Shown one piece after another: positions 35,255 through 44,358 of a stretch of DNA of 64,000 nucleotides. The stretch is from Candidatus Heimdallarchaeota archaeon (lineage in GTDB: Archaea; Asgardarchaeota; Heimdallarchaeia; JABLTI01): NCBI GenBank assembly GCA_019058275.1, contig JAHLVW010000074.1, positions 34,780 to 98,779 on the forward strand. Reading direction: 5' to 3'. Under the pieces are notes generated by a model. It was not told where the DNA came from. It searched no databases and saw only the letters and a list, made by a program, of their open reading frames with translations. Each line of letters starts with the position of its first letter. Positions within the stretch are counted from its first letter, which is position 1. The position numbers were made by a program, and so were the translations under genes.

Positions 35255-35995
35255 ATGTGCCTAAAACCCGGTTCTATTTCAATGGATTTCTCTTCATTAA
35301 GCTCCACAGACTTCTATTTAGCTATTTTCACATCTGTATTTGGTTTTTTTGTACTTATACTATTATTAGTTTTAAAAAATTCAAGTTTTGAAATATGGGT
35401 AACAAGAAAAATCATGCATTTTGTTGGTGGAACATATATAGCCTTTATTGTATTTTATTTTGAATCCATAATGGGAATAATTTTAGCTATTATCTTCTTC
35501 TTGATAATATTTCTGTCATTTTTATTCTTTTCAAAATTTAAAGTTCTCAAAGAATACTTTGTTTTAAAAAATTGTAGAAGTGATGAAAGAGACTATACTT
35601 TTATTATAAATACTGCAACAACCTTAATCGTCCTATTAATTCTACTAATAATATTCAATGATTATCCACCTATCTTTACTGCAGGTACTTTGACAATTGC
35701 TTGGGGAGATACGTCTGGGGAAGTCATTGGTAGAAATTATCCTTTTATTAAATACAAAATATTCAGTCAAAAAACACTAACAGGATCTTTAGCTGTTTTT
35801 ACTTTCAGTATTCTTTCAATTTTGGTTTCTGTTTTTTATTATCAACTACCATTCAATGTAAATTGGTTGTGGAAAATAGTCATTGGAGGAATTGCTTGTG
35901 CAATAGTAGAAGCAGCGAGTTGGAAATGGTTTGATAATATTCTTTTACCTATTTGTGGCAGTCTTGTAATGTTTTGGTTAATTTTTTCAGTTTAA
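35255..35995 (+). CDS. Dolichol/phytol kinase family membrane protein
   Basis: 246 residues with about seven membrane helices. The RKIMHFVGG segment (about residues 49-57) and AWGDTSGEVIGRNYPF (about 150-165) followed by KTLTGSLAVF match the CTP-dependent polyprenol kinase family (SEC59, VTE5, phytol kinase), which also resembles phosphatidate cytidylyltransferases. In archaea such enzymes may phosphorylate geranylgeraniol or dolichol for lipid or glycan carriers. Exact substrate cannot be told from sequence. A GGAAGAG ribosome site supports ATG 35255. Neighbours are unrelated. Confidence 0.75.
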   Translation: MCLKPGSISMDFSSLSSTDFYLAIFTSVFGFFVLILLLVLKNSSFEIWVTRKIMHFVGGTYIAFIVFYFESIMGIILAIIFFLIIFLSFLFFSKFKVLKEYFVLKNCRSDERDYTFIINTATTLIVLLILLIIFNDYPPIFTAGTLTIAWGDTSGEVIGRNYPFIKYKIFSQKTLTGSLAVFTFSILSILVSVFYYQLPFNVNWLWKIVIGGIACAIVEAASWKWFDNILLPICGSLVMFWLIFSV

Positions 35996-36088
35996 AGTCT
36001 TATTTATTAACTAATTTTTTCATAAACATTTGACAAACTTCAAAAATATAAACTATAAATCAAATATCCTTAACTGGAGATGACTTAA

Positions 36089-36457
36089 TTGAATCAGACA
36101 AAAGTAAAATTTGAGTATGTGCTTGTTTCACTTATCATATCCATTGTTTTAGGAGTTATTGTTTGGTTTATATTGGATAGCTTTGGTTCAATCATTTCTA
36201 TAGAAATTTCAGTTTTTATTACAACACTTCTCATTTCTGCTATTATTACTTATAGTCTTCATGGAAGAGGTATTTTACCAATCCCTGAAAGTGAATACTA
36301 TCAATCTGAATTTAGCTCATCTAAAAAGCAAATAAGTTATTCTCGTAAGAAATTTGCAATATATTCATCTACAAAAGAGAAGAAGGTGTTTAATCAACAC
36401 TCAGTTAAAAAGAGATATTTCTCTTCGAGTTATAAGCGAAGAAGATTTAGAGACTAA
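36089..36457 (+). CDS. Small 2-TM protein with basic tail
   Basis: 122 residues from TTG 36089, which has GGAGA about 8 bases upstream. Two membrane helices (about 9-29 and 37-57) are joined by a short loop. The remaining 60 residues are cytoplasmic and strongly basic with Ser/Tyr/Phe repeats (SSYKRRRFRD at the end), so binding to nucleic acid or an acidic surface is possible. No family recognised. Next gene, on the other strand, encodes a small RHH protein. Confidence 0.6.
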   Translation: MNQTKVKFEYVLVSLIISIVLGVIVWFILDSFGSIISIEISVFITTLLISAIITYSLHGRGILPIPESEYYQSEFSSSKKQISYSRKKFAIYSSTKEKKVFNQHSVKKRYFSSSYKRRRFRD

Positions 36458-36476
36458 CCATTTTTAATTTCTAATA

Positions 36477-36638
36477 TTATGAGATTTTTGACTTATAATA
36501 ATCTAGTTCATTCGAAAGTAGTTCTTCTATAGCTCGTCTAAGAACATCACTTCTGTTTTCATAAATCTTGTTTTCTTCAATTAATTTATCAATTTCATCT
36601 AAAAGTAGATCAGGAATACCTAATGATATTGTTCTCAT
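36477..36638 (-). CDS. Small ribbon-helix-helix (CopG-like) regulator
   Basis: A 53-residue gene below usual ORF cut-offs. ATG at 36638-36636, stop TAA at 36479-36477. The protein begins MRTISLGIPDLLLDEIDKL, a typical RHH strand with alternating residues and helix 1, then NRSDVLRRAIEELL as helix 2 with the conserved RS(D/E) turn. The C-terminus is short (NELDYYKSKIS). This is a complete minimal RHH domain that should act as a dimer. It converges with the 2-TM gene and is divergent from rpa, so the 380-base spacer between them could be its target. Confidence 0.8.
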   Translation of the reverse strand: MRTISLGIPDLLLDEIDKLIEENKIYENRSDVLRRAIEELLSNELDYYKSKIS

Positions 36639-37019
36639 TAATTGAACCTCGTAACTATCTCAATCAAGACCTTGTATTTTTAATCAATTCCTATTTAAAA
36701 ATCTTGTAATACTGACAGAACTATTTGCTACCCAATAAATATTGTTAATACGAAAGTTTTAAGTTTTCTCTTTATCAACGGTAATACTTTCAGTCACCTC
36801 TTAACAGAGATTTAAAAAGGGAGAAAAGCGTAACTAATAACAGAACTTTAACTTGAAACCTCAAACGACCCTAAAAAACAAAACTAAAACTCAATTCTTA
36901 ACTATAATTGAGTATCAAAAGATACTTACGAATTCAATGCTTTTGCTTTAAAGTTCTAAAAGGATCAAGAAATTTTGACCCATAAATAGTTTAATTCAGA
37001 TATATAATAAAAAGCAAAG
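36639..37019. promoter_or_regulatory. Spacer with divergent promoters for the RHH gene and rpa
   Basis: No gene seen in 381 bases. TATATAATAA at about 37001-37010 lies just before the rpa GTG and is a likely TATA element of a nearly leaderless transcript, though it is close to the start. CGAAAGTTTTAAG and GGTAATACTTTCAG (about 36750-36800) form a loose inverted pair. No RHH operator could be singled out. Confidence 0.35.
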
Positions 37020-39167
37020 GTGGAATCATTGACCCTAAATATGCCTTATGATGAAGTCGTTGAAAGAATAACTTCTGAAACGGACCTCTCAAAAGAGGAA
37101 GTAGTCAAAAGAATAAATGAAAAAGTGAAGGAATTAGGAGGGCTAATTACACTCGAGGGAGCAGCACATATAATAGCTCGAGAGTTGGAAATTAACCTTT
37201 ATGAGTCTCAACAAACTCAAAAACCCCAACCAATAATAATTCAGGACCTTATTGATGGAATGAATAATGTAACAATAACTGCGTTAATTAAACGTATTTA
37301 TGACACAAAGGTTTTTACAAGAAATGATGGAACACAAGGGGCTGTACAAAACGTTCATTTAATTGATAAAACAGGATTTTGTAGATTAGTCCTCTGGGAT
37401 GACCAAATTAGACAATTTGGTGATATGGGATTTGCACGTAGTGATATTTTACAAATCATTGGTGCTTTTGTAAAAGAGAACAAATTTGACAGCGTTAAAG
37501 AACTAAGTCTAAGTTCTCGTTCACAAATAGAAACTGATCCAAAAAATATCAACAAAGATGATTTCCCAGAATCATTACTTGATTTTATGAAAATAGAAAA
37601 TCTGACATTAAATCAAGTAGACATTGAACTAATTGGGAAAATCACAGGAATAAGACCTGTAAGTAGTTTTACTAAGAAAGACGGATCCGAAGGTCAAGTT
37701 GCATCTGTTGAAATTGCAGATGAAACTGGTAAAATAAAGATTACACTATGGGATCAAAAAGCAGAATCAGTTATTGAATTCAAAATTGGTACTGTGATTG
37801 AAGTTATTGGTGGATATATTCGACAAGGTATAAACAATGCCCTAGAAATTCACTTAGGTAAAAATGGTGCGATTACCAAAAACACTAAAGCAAAATTGGA
37901 GATTTCAGACGAGATTTTAAAGAGTGAAAGCACAATTTTACCTACTTCAAAGAAATCTTCTGAGCCTAGTAAAGAAGTTAGATTAGTTGATTTGGACGAA
38001 AAAATGTCCAATATCTCAATAATTGCTCGAGTTACAGGAACTAGTAGTATTAGAGAATTCCAAAGAAAAGATGGAACCACAAGTGTTGTGGGATCATTAC
38101 TTGTTGTTGATAACTCAGGACCTAGTAGAATCACTTTTTGGAATAGCATGACTGACTATATCAAAAAAGTTGAAATTGGAGATGCAATTCGCATTGAAGG
38201 TGCATATGTAAGACTAGGACTTCGTGGAGAACCTGAAGTACATGTTGGTAGAAATGTCGTAGTTGAAATTAATCCCGAATTATTGAAAGATGCTGTTCCG
38301 AAATTTAAATTGGAATATACGGAACTTGGATCTCTTGAGGCTAATAATCGCGATGTAAATGTTCAAGCTCTAGTGACCAGAATTCAGGAAATTAGAACAT
38401 TCTCAAAAAGTGATGGATCTGAAGGCCATGTTCTAAACATTGGAATTAGTGATAATTCAGGTTCAGTACGGTTAGTTGCTTGGGATGAAAAAGCTATCGA
38501 ATTGGAAAATCTAGAAGAAATGACACCAATTGAAGTATTACATGGATACACTAAAGAAGGAAGTCAAGGCGTAGAAATCCACTTAGGTTCATTAACATCC
38601 ATTAAGACACTAGAGAAAGCTGATGCACCAGATTTTTCTAACATAAAACCAATTCCAAAATATCAATCAGAACAAACTCCAGTTAGTAGGGTGGATATGG
38701 TTGATTTAGAAGAGGATCAATTCTCTGAAATAAGAGGAACAATTTTGAAAGTATATGAAGGAAAAATGTACTATCATTCATGTTCACAATGTAGAAAGAA
38801 AGTAACAGAAACAGAAGAAGGGAAATGGATTTGTGCAGAGCACAATGAAGTTGACCAACAAAATACAATTTTTATCTCATTGGCTTTAGATGATGGCACA
38901 GGATGTGTAAGAGTCACATTCTTTAGTGAACTAGCTGAGCAACTATTAGACATGACATCTGAAAATCTAGTTGATGAAATAAATAACATAGGAATTCAAT
39001 CTGTGATCACAAAATTGGAACAAAGACTCAAAGGCAGAGAAATAGTTGTTCGAGGTAGATGTAGAAAGAACAAATATGATGATGGTATGGATGTAATCGC
39101 TTCTACATTTCAAGATGCTGATCCCAAAACTGAAATTGAAACTGTAAAAAGTTCATTGAAAGTTTGA
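37020..39167 (+). CDS. Replication protein A-like ssDNA-binding protein with four OB folds
   Basis: 715 residues from GTG 37020. A helical N-terminal segment (about 1-65) is followed by four OB-fold repeats that share the pattern VxRI...F.(K/R).DG(S/T).G.V....(I/V).D.(S/T)G..R(L/I).(L/W)W(D/N) (about 85-185, 205-290, 325-415, 430-520). A C-terminal OB fold contains a Zn finger (CSQC, then C-x-x-H about 585-610). This is the archaeal single-polypeptide RPA layout. It coats single-stranded DNA in replication and repair. A strong terminator follows at 39184-39211. Confidence 0.9.
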   Translation: MESLTLNMPYDEVVERITSETDLSKEEVVKRINEKVKELGGLITLEGAAHIIARELEINLYESQQTQKPQPIIIQDLIDGMNNVTITALIKRIYDTKVFTRNDGTQGAVQNVHLIDKTGFCRLVLWDDQIRQFGDMGFARSDILQIIGAFVKENKFDSVKELSLSSRSQIETDPKNINKDDFPESLLDFMKIENLTLNQVDIELIGKITGIRPVSSFTKKDGSEGQVASVEIADETGKIKITLWDQKAESVIEFKIGTVIEVIGGYIRQGINNALEIHLGKNGAITKNTKAKLEISDEILKSESTILPTSKKSSEPSKEVRLVDLDEKMSNISIIARVTGTSSIREFQRKDGTTSVVGSLLVVDNSGPSRITFWNSMTDYIKKVEIGDAIRIEGAYVRLGLRGEPEVHVGRNVVVEINPELLKDAVPKFKLEYTELGSLEANNRDVNVQALVTRIQEIRTFSKSDGSEGHVLNIGISDNSGSVRLVAWDEKAIELENLEEMTPIEVLHGYTKEGSQGVEIHLGSLTSIKTLEKADAPDFSNIKPIPKYQSEQTPVSRVDMVDLEEDQFSEIRGTILKVYEGKMYYHSCSQCRKKVTETEEGKWICAEHNEVDQQNTIFISLALDDGTGCVRVTFFSELAEQLLDMTSENLVDEINNIGIQSVITKLEQRLKGREIVVRGRCRKNKYDDGMDVIASTFQDADPKTEIETVKSSLKV

Positions 39168-39183
39168 TAGTAAAAATGTTAAT

Positions 39184-39211
39184 ACCCCAAACTTGGGGTT
39201 TTTATTCCTTT
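39184..39211 (+). terminator. Hairpin terminator after rpa
   Basis: ACCCCAA (39184-39190) and TTGGGGT (39193-39199) make a 7-bp GC-rich stem with a tiny AC loop, followed directly by TTTTATTCCTTTTTT. It lies 17 bases after the rpa stop codon. Confidence 0.7.
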
Positions 39212-39257
39212 TTTTAGACATTCTTCTATTCTATGTATCAGCAATGGGCAGATTACT

Positions 39258-40529
39258 ATGTTTAAATTCGAGAAAATTACAAGTAAGCACTTATTAATTT
39301 CGATTTTTGTGTTTAATATATTCCTTCTATTTTCTTTTTTCGCTTATATTCTATTAGCAACAGGGATTCTACCAAATTATTTATTGTTTATTGCTAAACC
39401 AATAGAATTTTTATCGAAGAATATTCTCTTTGTGCTTTTCATATTTGTAATCGAGATTTCAATTGTGCTTCTAAGTTGGATAAAAAGAAAAAAACAATTA
39501 CAATCAATTGATATAACAAATGATGTAATAAATCTGGAATTTGATCTAGAAAACGAAAACTCACCTGATAGCTCGATACATACTCAAAATGTATTAGAAG
39601 AAGAGTTAGATGACTTATTTAACATCAACGAAATATTAGATTATTCTCAAGATAGTACAGAAATTAGTTTTTCACCTAATGTTCAATCAATGGAAAATAG
39701 CCAAAATGAAAGAAATGTACTAATGGAAGATGAGGATTTCGAGATTTCTCCTGGATTTCTATCATATGATGATGATTTAGCAAATGATGAAGTAGATGAA
39801 AATAGTTTGTACACATTATATGGATTATCTGATCTACAAATAAAACAAAATGAAAGAAACTCACCAAAATCAGCATTAAGTGATAGACAGTTTGCATTTT
39901 ACAAAAAAATAGTTAATGACGAATGGGTTTATGAACGAGCTGCTGATAGAGAGAGAATAGGATTTGACAAAAATGCGATAGATGAATCCAATGTTTCTCT
40001 TTCTGATTTAAATAAATTAGTCAAAACAGGTATGTTATATAAACAAAGTATTTCATATCCTTCAGGATCATTCCATATATTTTCTTCAACTAATTACATA
40101 GAGCAGAAAATAATCTACGAAACTATTAGACGAATATGTAGAACGAATCGAATTAAAACAGTAATAAGACGAATAGACTTTCCAAATTGGAATGAATTTG
40201 GTTTAACAAAAAAAAGTTGGCAGTTTTCTTTTGAGATACCCGAACCTGCACTAGTAGGTAGTATATGGTGCAATGATGCTATCATAGTAACAGAAAATAA
40301 TACATCGATTCTACAAGAAAAAAAGGACGAATTAAAGGCATTAATTGCTGCTGCAACATTAAAGATGAAGAAAGATGGACTTGCTGTTATTATTACTAAT
40401 AAAAAAGATCACGTTGATTTAATTAAGAAATATGCTAAAAATGCTGGATGGGGAGGAGTTAAGATATTTAATTTTGCTGTCTCGAAATTTAAAGAGAGAT
40501 TACTTAAAGTGATTAATAACCATTTATGA
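39258..40529 (+). CDS. Membrane protein with acidic linker and C-terminal HTH-like domain
   Basis: 423 residues. Two membrane helices at about 11-36 and 50-75 are followed by a strongly acidic, probably disordered stretch (about 90-205, many Glu/Asp). The C-terminal half (about 210-423) is folded: a helical part with ALSDRQFAFYKKIV resembles a winged helix, then an alpha/beta domain (IRRIDFPNWNEFG, AVIITNKKDHVDLIKKYAKNAGWGGVKIF) that may be nuclease- or NTPase-like, without a recognisable active site. It would sit on the inner membrane face. Unknown function; lies between rpa and the longin/DENN-like operon. Confidence 0.55.
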   Translation: MFKFEKITSKHLLISIFVFNIFLLFSFFAYILLATGILPNYLLFIAKPIEFLSKNILFVLFIFVIEISIVLLSWIKRKKQLQSIDITNDVINLEFDLENENSPDSSIHTQNVLEEELDDLFNINEILDYSQDSTEISFSPNVQSMENSQNERNVLMEDEDFEISPGFLSYDDDLANDEVDENSLYTLYGLSDLQIKQNERNSPKSALSDRQFAFYKKIVNDEWVYERAADRERIGFDKNAIDESNVSLSDLNKLVKTGMLYKQSISYPSGSFHIFSSTNYIEQKIIYETIRRICRTNRIKTVIRRIDFPNWNEFGLTKKSWQFSFEIPEPALVGSIWCNDAIIVTENNTSILQEKKDELKALIAAATLKMKKDGLAVIITNKKDHVDLIKKYAKNAGWGGVKIFNFAVSKFKERLLKVINNHL

Positions 40530-40616
40530 TTTATTTCAAAAAGTTTGGGTTTTTAAGTTAAAATTTAGAATATTTTATGAGTTAACAGTTCAGAAAATAC
40601 CATTTGGGAATGTAAG

Positions 40617-40859
40617 TTGTTGATGCATAACATTGAAAATTTTTCTAAAGCAAAAAGATCAGAAAAAATTACAGTTGAGCATAAAAAAAACATTAAATTC
40701 AAAGAAATTCAGTGCCCTCAAAGTAATTCAAAACTTATTGTATCAAACTGTTACAAATGTCAACGCAGCCAAAAAATCCAAAGTACTCACGAATCAAGAA
40801 GAACTTTAACTTCTATGATTTGTATTTATGGAACCAAATCAGAAGGAGGGTTTGAATGA
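40617..40859 (+). CDS. Small Cys-containing protein, start of the DENN-like operon
   Basis: 80 residues from TTG 40617 (TTG 40620 and ATG 40623 follow). It is basic, with four cysteines in the second half: one in IQCPQS, two in NCYKC, one in MICIYG, which could bind zinc. Its stop overlaps the start of the next gene by four bases (ATGA), a good sign of translational coupling and therefore of real coding. No family recognised. A weak GGGAATG precedes the start. Confidence 0.5.
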   Translation: MLMHNIENFSKAKRSEKITVEHKKNIKFKEIQCPQSNSKLIVSNCYKCQRSQKIQSTHESRRTLTSMICIYGTKSEGGFE

Positions 40860-41995
40860 CATTTAATCCACAACTTCTAAAAAATAATAGTAGGAATGTA
40901 AAATTGCAATCAGAGAATAAGGTGTCGGTTTGTTTCGCAACATTTGATGATACAATTGGTCCTATAAGTGCTTATTATAAGTTTTTAGATGATCAATCTG
41001 CAAATGAAATAGCTGTTAAAGTAATGATAGGTTCTTTATCATTACACACAGATGATAATAGTGAGCTTTGTGGTGAGTCAATTATTCCCTTTAGCAAGCA
41101 AAATATGATTGCCTTTTCATATTTATTCACAATTCCTGCTCCAAAACTGAGAGGTGGTCAAAGATCTTGCTCATTAATTGTTCTTATGGATACAAAAGAA
41201 CAACTTCAAATGTATAGAATAGCACCATTTCTCTCTACACAATGCAAGAGAGTTAGCAATTTAATCCGAGAGAAATATGTTTTCGGCAAATCATTGCCAA
41301 ATCTAGTTAAACAAAAAATTGATTCTCTGTTAGACATTCAATCATATAAAGTAGAAATTGAAGAGTTCTATGCGTCTAGAAAAATAACAATAACTAAATC
41401 AAAGACTAAAGGTAGTATGCAGTTTCTAAATAAGGTCATAAAAAAGGATCTAGACAAAGCAATTATGGCTATTTTAATTGGGAGACCTGTAATTGTGACA
41501 GGAGATGAAGTAATGACCGAAATTGCTATTGCAAGTCTCGAGATTTTTGCCCCACATAAAGAACTAAAAAAGGTTTTTTGGACAAATCAAATCGTAGAAG
41601 CTGATTTAATTGGAACAAAAAGGAATATTGCTAAAGCATATGATGATGCTGTTGTAGTTGATCTATTAAAGGGCAAAGTATCAGGTGGAGAATCGAGTAA
41701 ATTCTGCAAAGATTTACTATCAAATCTTCATGGTATAGATGAAAAAGCTGTAGTTCAAAGGGTAAATGACAAAATTAGTGAAATAATCACAAGTGCAAGT
41801 ATACTAGCTGAATTAGCAATGAGAAAAGAAGTATCAAAGGGTGACATTAGTACTGTTGCACCTATGTTTAACAGTGAAAAAATGAGCATTATTGTTACTA
41901 TAGCAAAGAGCATGAATCCCATTTTTTCGAAAAAGATGGATCATTTAGCACCAATAATTGCCAGAGAAGCAAGCACATATGATGTTTTCGCATAA
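40856..41995 (+). CDS. Longin/DENN-like two-domain protein (eukaryotic-like)
   Basis: 379 residues, soluble. The N-terminal domain (about 20-140) has a longin-like order: a strand (KVSVCFATFDDTIGPISAYYK as start of pattern), a helix (NEIAVKVMIGSLSL), two strands (NMIAFSYLFTIPAP, CSLIVLMDT) and a long helix (CKRVSNLIREKY). The GP after the first strand recalls uDENN/Nprl2-type proteins. The C-terminal domain (about 195-300) resembles a cDENN core: helix DKAIMAILIG, strand RPVIVTGDE, helix EIAIASLEIFAP, then AYDDAVVVDLLKG. DENN modules act as Rab exchange factors in eukaryotes. This is fold-pattern inference; a P-loop is absent. Coupled to the small Cys-containing gene before it. Confidence 0.5.
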   Translation: MTFNPQLLKNNSRNVKLQSENKVSVCFATFDDTIGPISAYYKFLDDQSANEIAVKVMIGSLSLHTDDNSELCGESIIPFSKQNMIAFSYLFTIPAPKLRGGQRSCSLIVLMDTKEQLQMYRIAPFLSTQCKRVSNLIREKYVFGKSLPNLVKQKIDSLLDIQSYKVEIEEFYASRKITITKSKTKGSMQFLNKVIKKDLDKAIMAILIGRPVIVTGDEVMTEIAIASLEIFAPHKELKKVFWTNQIVEADLIGTKRNIAKAYDDAVVVDLLKGKVSGGESSKFCKDLLSNLHGIDEKAVVQRVNDKISEIITSASILAELAMRKEVSKGDISTVAPMFNSEKMSIIVTIAKSMNPIFSKKMDHLAPIIAREASTYDVFA

Positions 41996-42014
41996 TTAAG
42001 AGATGAATTTTATC

Positions 42015-42863
42015 TCATTTAGCTTTTTCTAATAATTTCCTTAAATATTCCAAATTCCCTTTACCATCTCGTCTTTCATCAACAGGTGTTTCACAAATAA
42101 AGGGGATTTTTCTAAGTTTTTTTTCTTTTAGCAGTAATTTAAATCCTATTTCACCAATTTTACCTAAACCAATGTGCTCATGTCTGTCTCTTCCTTCACC
42201 TAAGTCAAATTTTGCATCATTTGCATGTATTAATACTAGTTTATTCAAACCAATACAGTTATCTATCTGTTCAATCAGTTTAGTAATAACAGTTTGATCT
42301 CTTAAATCATAACCAGAAGCAAATGCATGACAAGTATCCAAGCATAAACCGAGTTTATTTTGGACATCTGTTTTGGTAATAATATTACAAATATCATCAA
42401 TGTTTGATCCTAATGATTCATTCTTTCCAGCAGTATTCTCGAGCAAAATTATTGCTTTTCCCTCGTAATTTGCAATTGCATTATTCAAAGATCGAATTAC
42501 TTTTTCTATGCCTTTGTCCTTACCAGTTGTCTTGGGACTGCCTAGATGGGTAACAATATAGGGGATTTCAAGTAAATCACATCTATTTAGCTCCTCTTTT
42601 AAAGAAAAAATCGATTTTTCCCACATTTCAGGATCAGGACTAGCTAAATTTGGCAGATATGGCATATGTGCAAAGACTGGTTTAAGATCTGAGCTTGAAA
42701 TATTCGTTTTAAACTCCAAAATCCTTTCATTTGTTAATTCTTTTGATACCCAACTACGTGGATTTCGAGTAAAAATTTGAAAAGTGTCACACCTTAAATC
42801 TATAGCTCTTGGGATTGACTTAGCTATTGAACCTGAAATTGATATATGGGCACCAAATCTCAT
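42015..42863 (-). CDS. nfo: Endonuclease IV (AP endonuclease Nfo)
   Basis: 282 residues, standard length, TIM-barrel. Metal ligands are in recognisable contexts: GAHISISGS at the start, FAHMPYLPN, THLGSP, LLENTAG (Glu), CLDTCHAFASG, HANDAKFDLGEGRDRHEHIG, and FICETP near the end. It cuts 5' to abasic sites in base excision repair and needs no cofactor besides bound Zn. Start ATG 42863, with no clear ribosome site, perhaps leaderless. It converges with the DENN-like gene, 19 bases apart. Confidence 0.95.
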   Translation of the reverse strand: MRFGAHISISGSIAKSIPRAIDLRCDTFQIFTRNPRSWVSKELTNERILEFKTNISSSDLKPVFAHMPYLPNLASPDPEMWEKSIFSLKEELNRCDLLEIPYIVTHLGSPKTTGKDKGIEKVIRSLNNAIANYEGKAIILLENTAGKNESLGSNIDDICNIITKTDVQNKLGLCLDTCHAFASGYDLRDQTVITKLIEQIDNCIGLNKLVLIHANDAKFDLGEGRDRHEHIGLGKIGEIGFKLLLKEKKLRKIPFICETPVDERRDGKGNLEYLRKLLEKAK

Positions 42864-43295
42864 ATTTTCACTATCTTATAAATTTTGATTCATTAAATCT
42901 TCCAAATAAGTCACCAATTAATTAATTTTTTACATTACTTTGATTTAATATCACAAACCTATTATTATTTTTTCAAATACGCGTTAATATAAATCGTTAA
43001 AATTAAAATATTTTAGTCAATTATAAAAAAATCAAATAAAGCAATTTAGTAAAAAATGATTTTTTTGACCAAAATATTCGCATTTTTTTCAACAGAAAAA
43101 TTCCTAAAAAGCAAATTAATCAACAATAGAAACTTCTATTTTCGTATATATAGAGAACTTTTTCGCATATTATGACGCGTTTTCATAGTATTTTTTAGTC
43201 GTAAAAGAAATGTTTAAATGTGTCATAGTTAAATAAAGATTAGAAATTGGTTAAAAGCTAGTTTTATACCAAAAATAAACAGGAGATATATAAAA
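42864..43295. promoter_or_regulatory. AT-rich spacer with divergent promoters for nfo and the Fak/PlsY cluster
   Basis: No gene in 432 bases. ACGCGTT occurs twice, at about 42979-42985 and 43173-43179, unusual in such AT-rich DNA. GTTTAAATG at about 43212-43220 is a possible TATA element for the FakA-like gene, and AGGAG precedes its ATG. Long A and T runs fill the rest. Confidence 0.35.
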
Positions 43296-44237
43296 ATGGC
43301 AACACTTCAATTATTCTGTGGCGAACTATTATCAGATATGATGCGCGCTTCCGCAAATCTACTGAAAAAGTATCGCAGACACTTAAATGCAATAAATGTT
43401 TTTCCAGTTGCTGACGGTGACACAGGAGCAAACATGTACTTAACAGTAGAGGCTATTATAGAAGAATTAGATAATAATAAAGCCTTAAACACAATAGAAA
43501 CAGCACAATTAATTGCCCGTGGATCATTCATGGGTGCAACTGGAAATTCAGGGGTTATATTATCACAGTTTTTTGGTGGATTTAGTAATTCTCTGGATAA
43601 TTATAACGAAATAGGACCTACAGAATTCTCACAAGCTTTTGTTGATGGCGCAGCAAAAGCATATGAAGCAGTTCTTAATCCACAAGAAGGAACCATTTTA
43701 ACCGTAATAAGAAAGTCAGCTGAAGCAGCAAGTTTAGCTGCAAAAAATGGCTCTAGTTTCTTAGATATGCTAGATACATCATATGAAGCTGCACAAGGAA
43801 CCCTTGAAAAAACACCAGAATTACTACCAGTGCTCAAAAAAGCAGGAGTAGTAGACGCTGGAGGACAAGGATTCGTCTATATTATGGAAGGATGGATTAA
43901 AACCTTCAAGAATGAAGATCTTGATGATGTCGGTGAAGTAGCTGAAGTTAAAGCAATAGCTCGCGATACAGAAGAAGATGATGAATATCAATTCTGTACA
44001 GAGTTTATCATTGAATCAGATGATCTAACAGCAGAATTCGCAAGAGAAATGCTTGGGATCATGGGTGGATCATTAGTAGTAGCAAAGAATGATAATATGA
44101 TACGAGTCCACATACATACAAATGAACCAAAAGTACTAATAAAACGATGCAAAGAACATGGTGCAATATCCCGACTCAAGATTGACGACATGTCAAAACA
44201 ACACAGAGAATTCTTATTCGTAGAAGAAGCAAGCTAA
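43296..44237 (+). CDS. FakA-like fatty acid kinase (DhaL domain), short form
   Basis: 313 residues with AGGAG before the ATG. The N-terminal DhaL nucleotide-binding domain (about 1-200) has NVFPVADGDTGANM and GATGNSGVILSQFFGGF, which hold the Mg-ATP site, and DAGGQG. The middle FakA domain follows (about 225-313, YQFCTEFII, then SLVVAKNDNMIRVHIHTNEP). The C-terminal FakB-binding-like domain of bacterial FakA (total about 550 residues) is missing. FakA phosphorylates fatty acid held by FakB, giving acyl phosphate for PlsY. fakB and plsY follow on the same strand, so the role fits. The region is purine-rich with GC-richer codons than its neighbours, which suggests transfer from bacteria. Confidence 0.82.
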   Translation: MATLQLFCGELLSDMMRASANLLKKYRRHLNAINVFPVADGDTGANMYLTVEAIIEELDNNKALNTIETAQLIARGSFMGATGNSGVILSQFFGGFSNSLDNYNEIGPTEFSQAFVDGAAKAYEAVLNPQEGTILTVIRKSAEAASLAAKNGSSFLDMLDTSYEAAQGTLEKTPELLPVLKKAGVVDAGGQGFVYIMEGWIKTFKNEDLDDVGEVAEVKAIARDTEEDDEYQFCTEFIIESDDLTAEFAREMLGIMGGSLVVAKNDNMIRVHIHTNEPKVLIKRCKEHGAISRLKIDDMSKQHREFLFVEEAS

Positions 44238-44255
44238 AATTAGAAATAGAAATAA

Positions 44256-44293
44256 ATTTCCTCCTTTTTGGAGGAAATAACACTCTTTTTTTT
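44256..44293 (+). terminator. Hairpin terminator after the FakA-like gene
   Basis: ATTTCCTCC (44256-44264) and GGAGGAAAT (44270-44278) form a 9-bp stem with a T5 loop, followed by AACACTC and a T8 run. It would separate the FakA-like gene from the FakB and PlsY genes, at least partly. Confidence 0.65.
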
Positions 44294-44358
44294 ATCAAAT
44301 ACTTTTATTATTGCAATAGTGCTAAATGCTAATGTTAATGGTTTGAGGAAAGTAGGCA

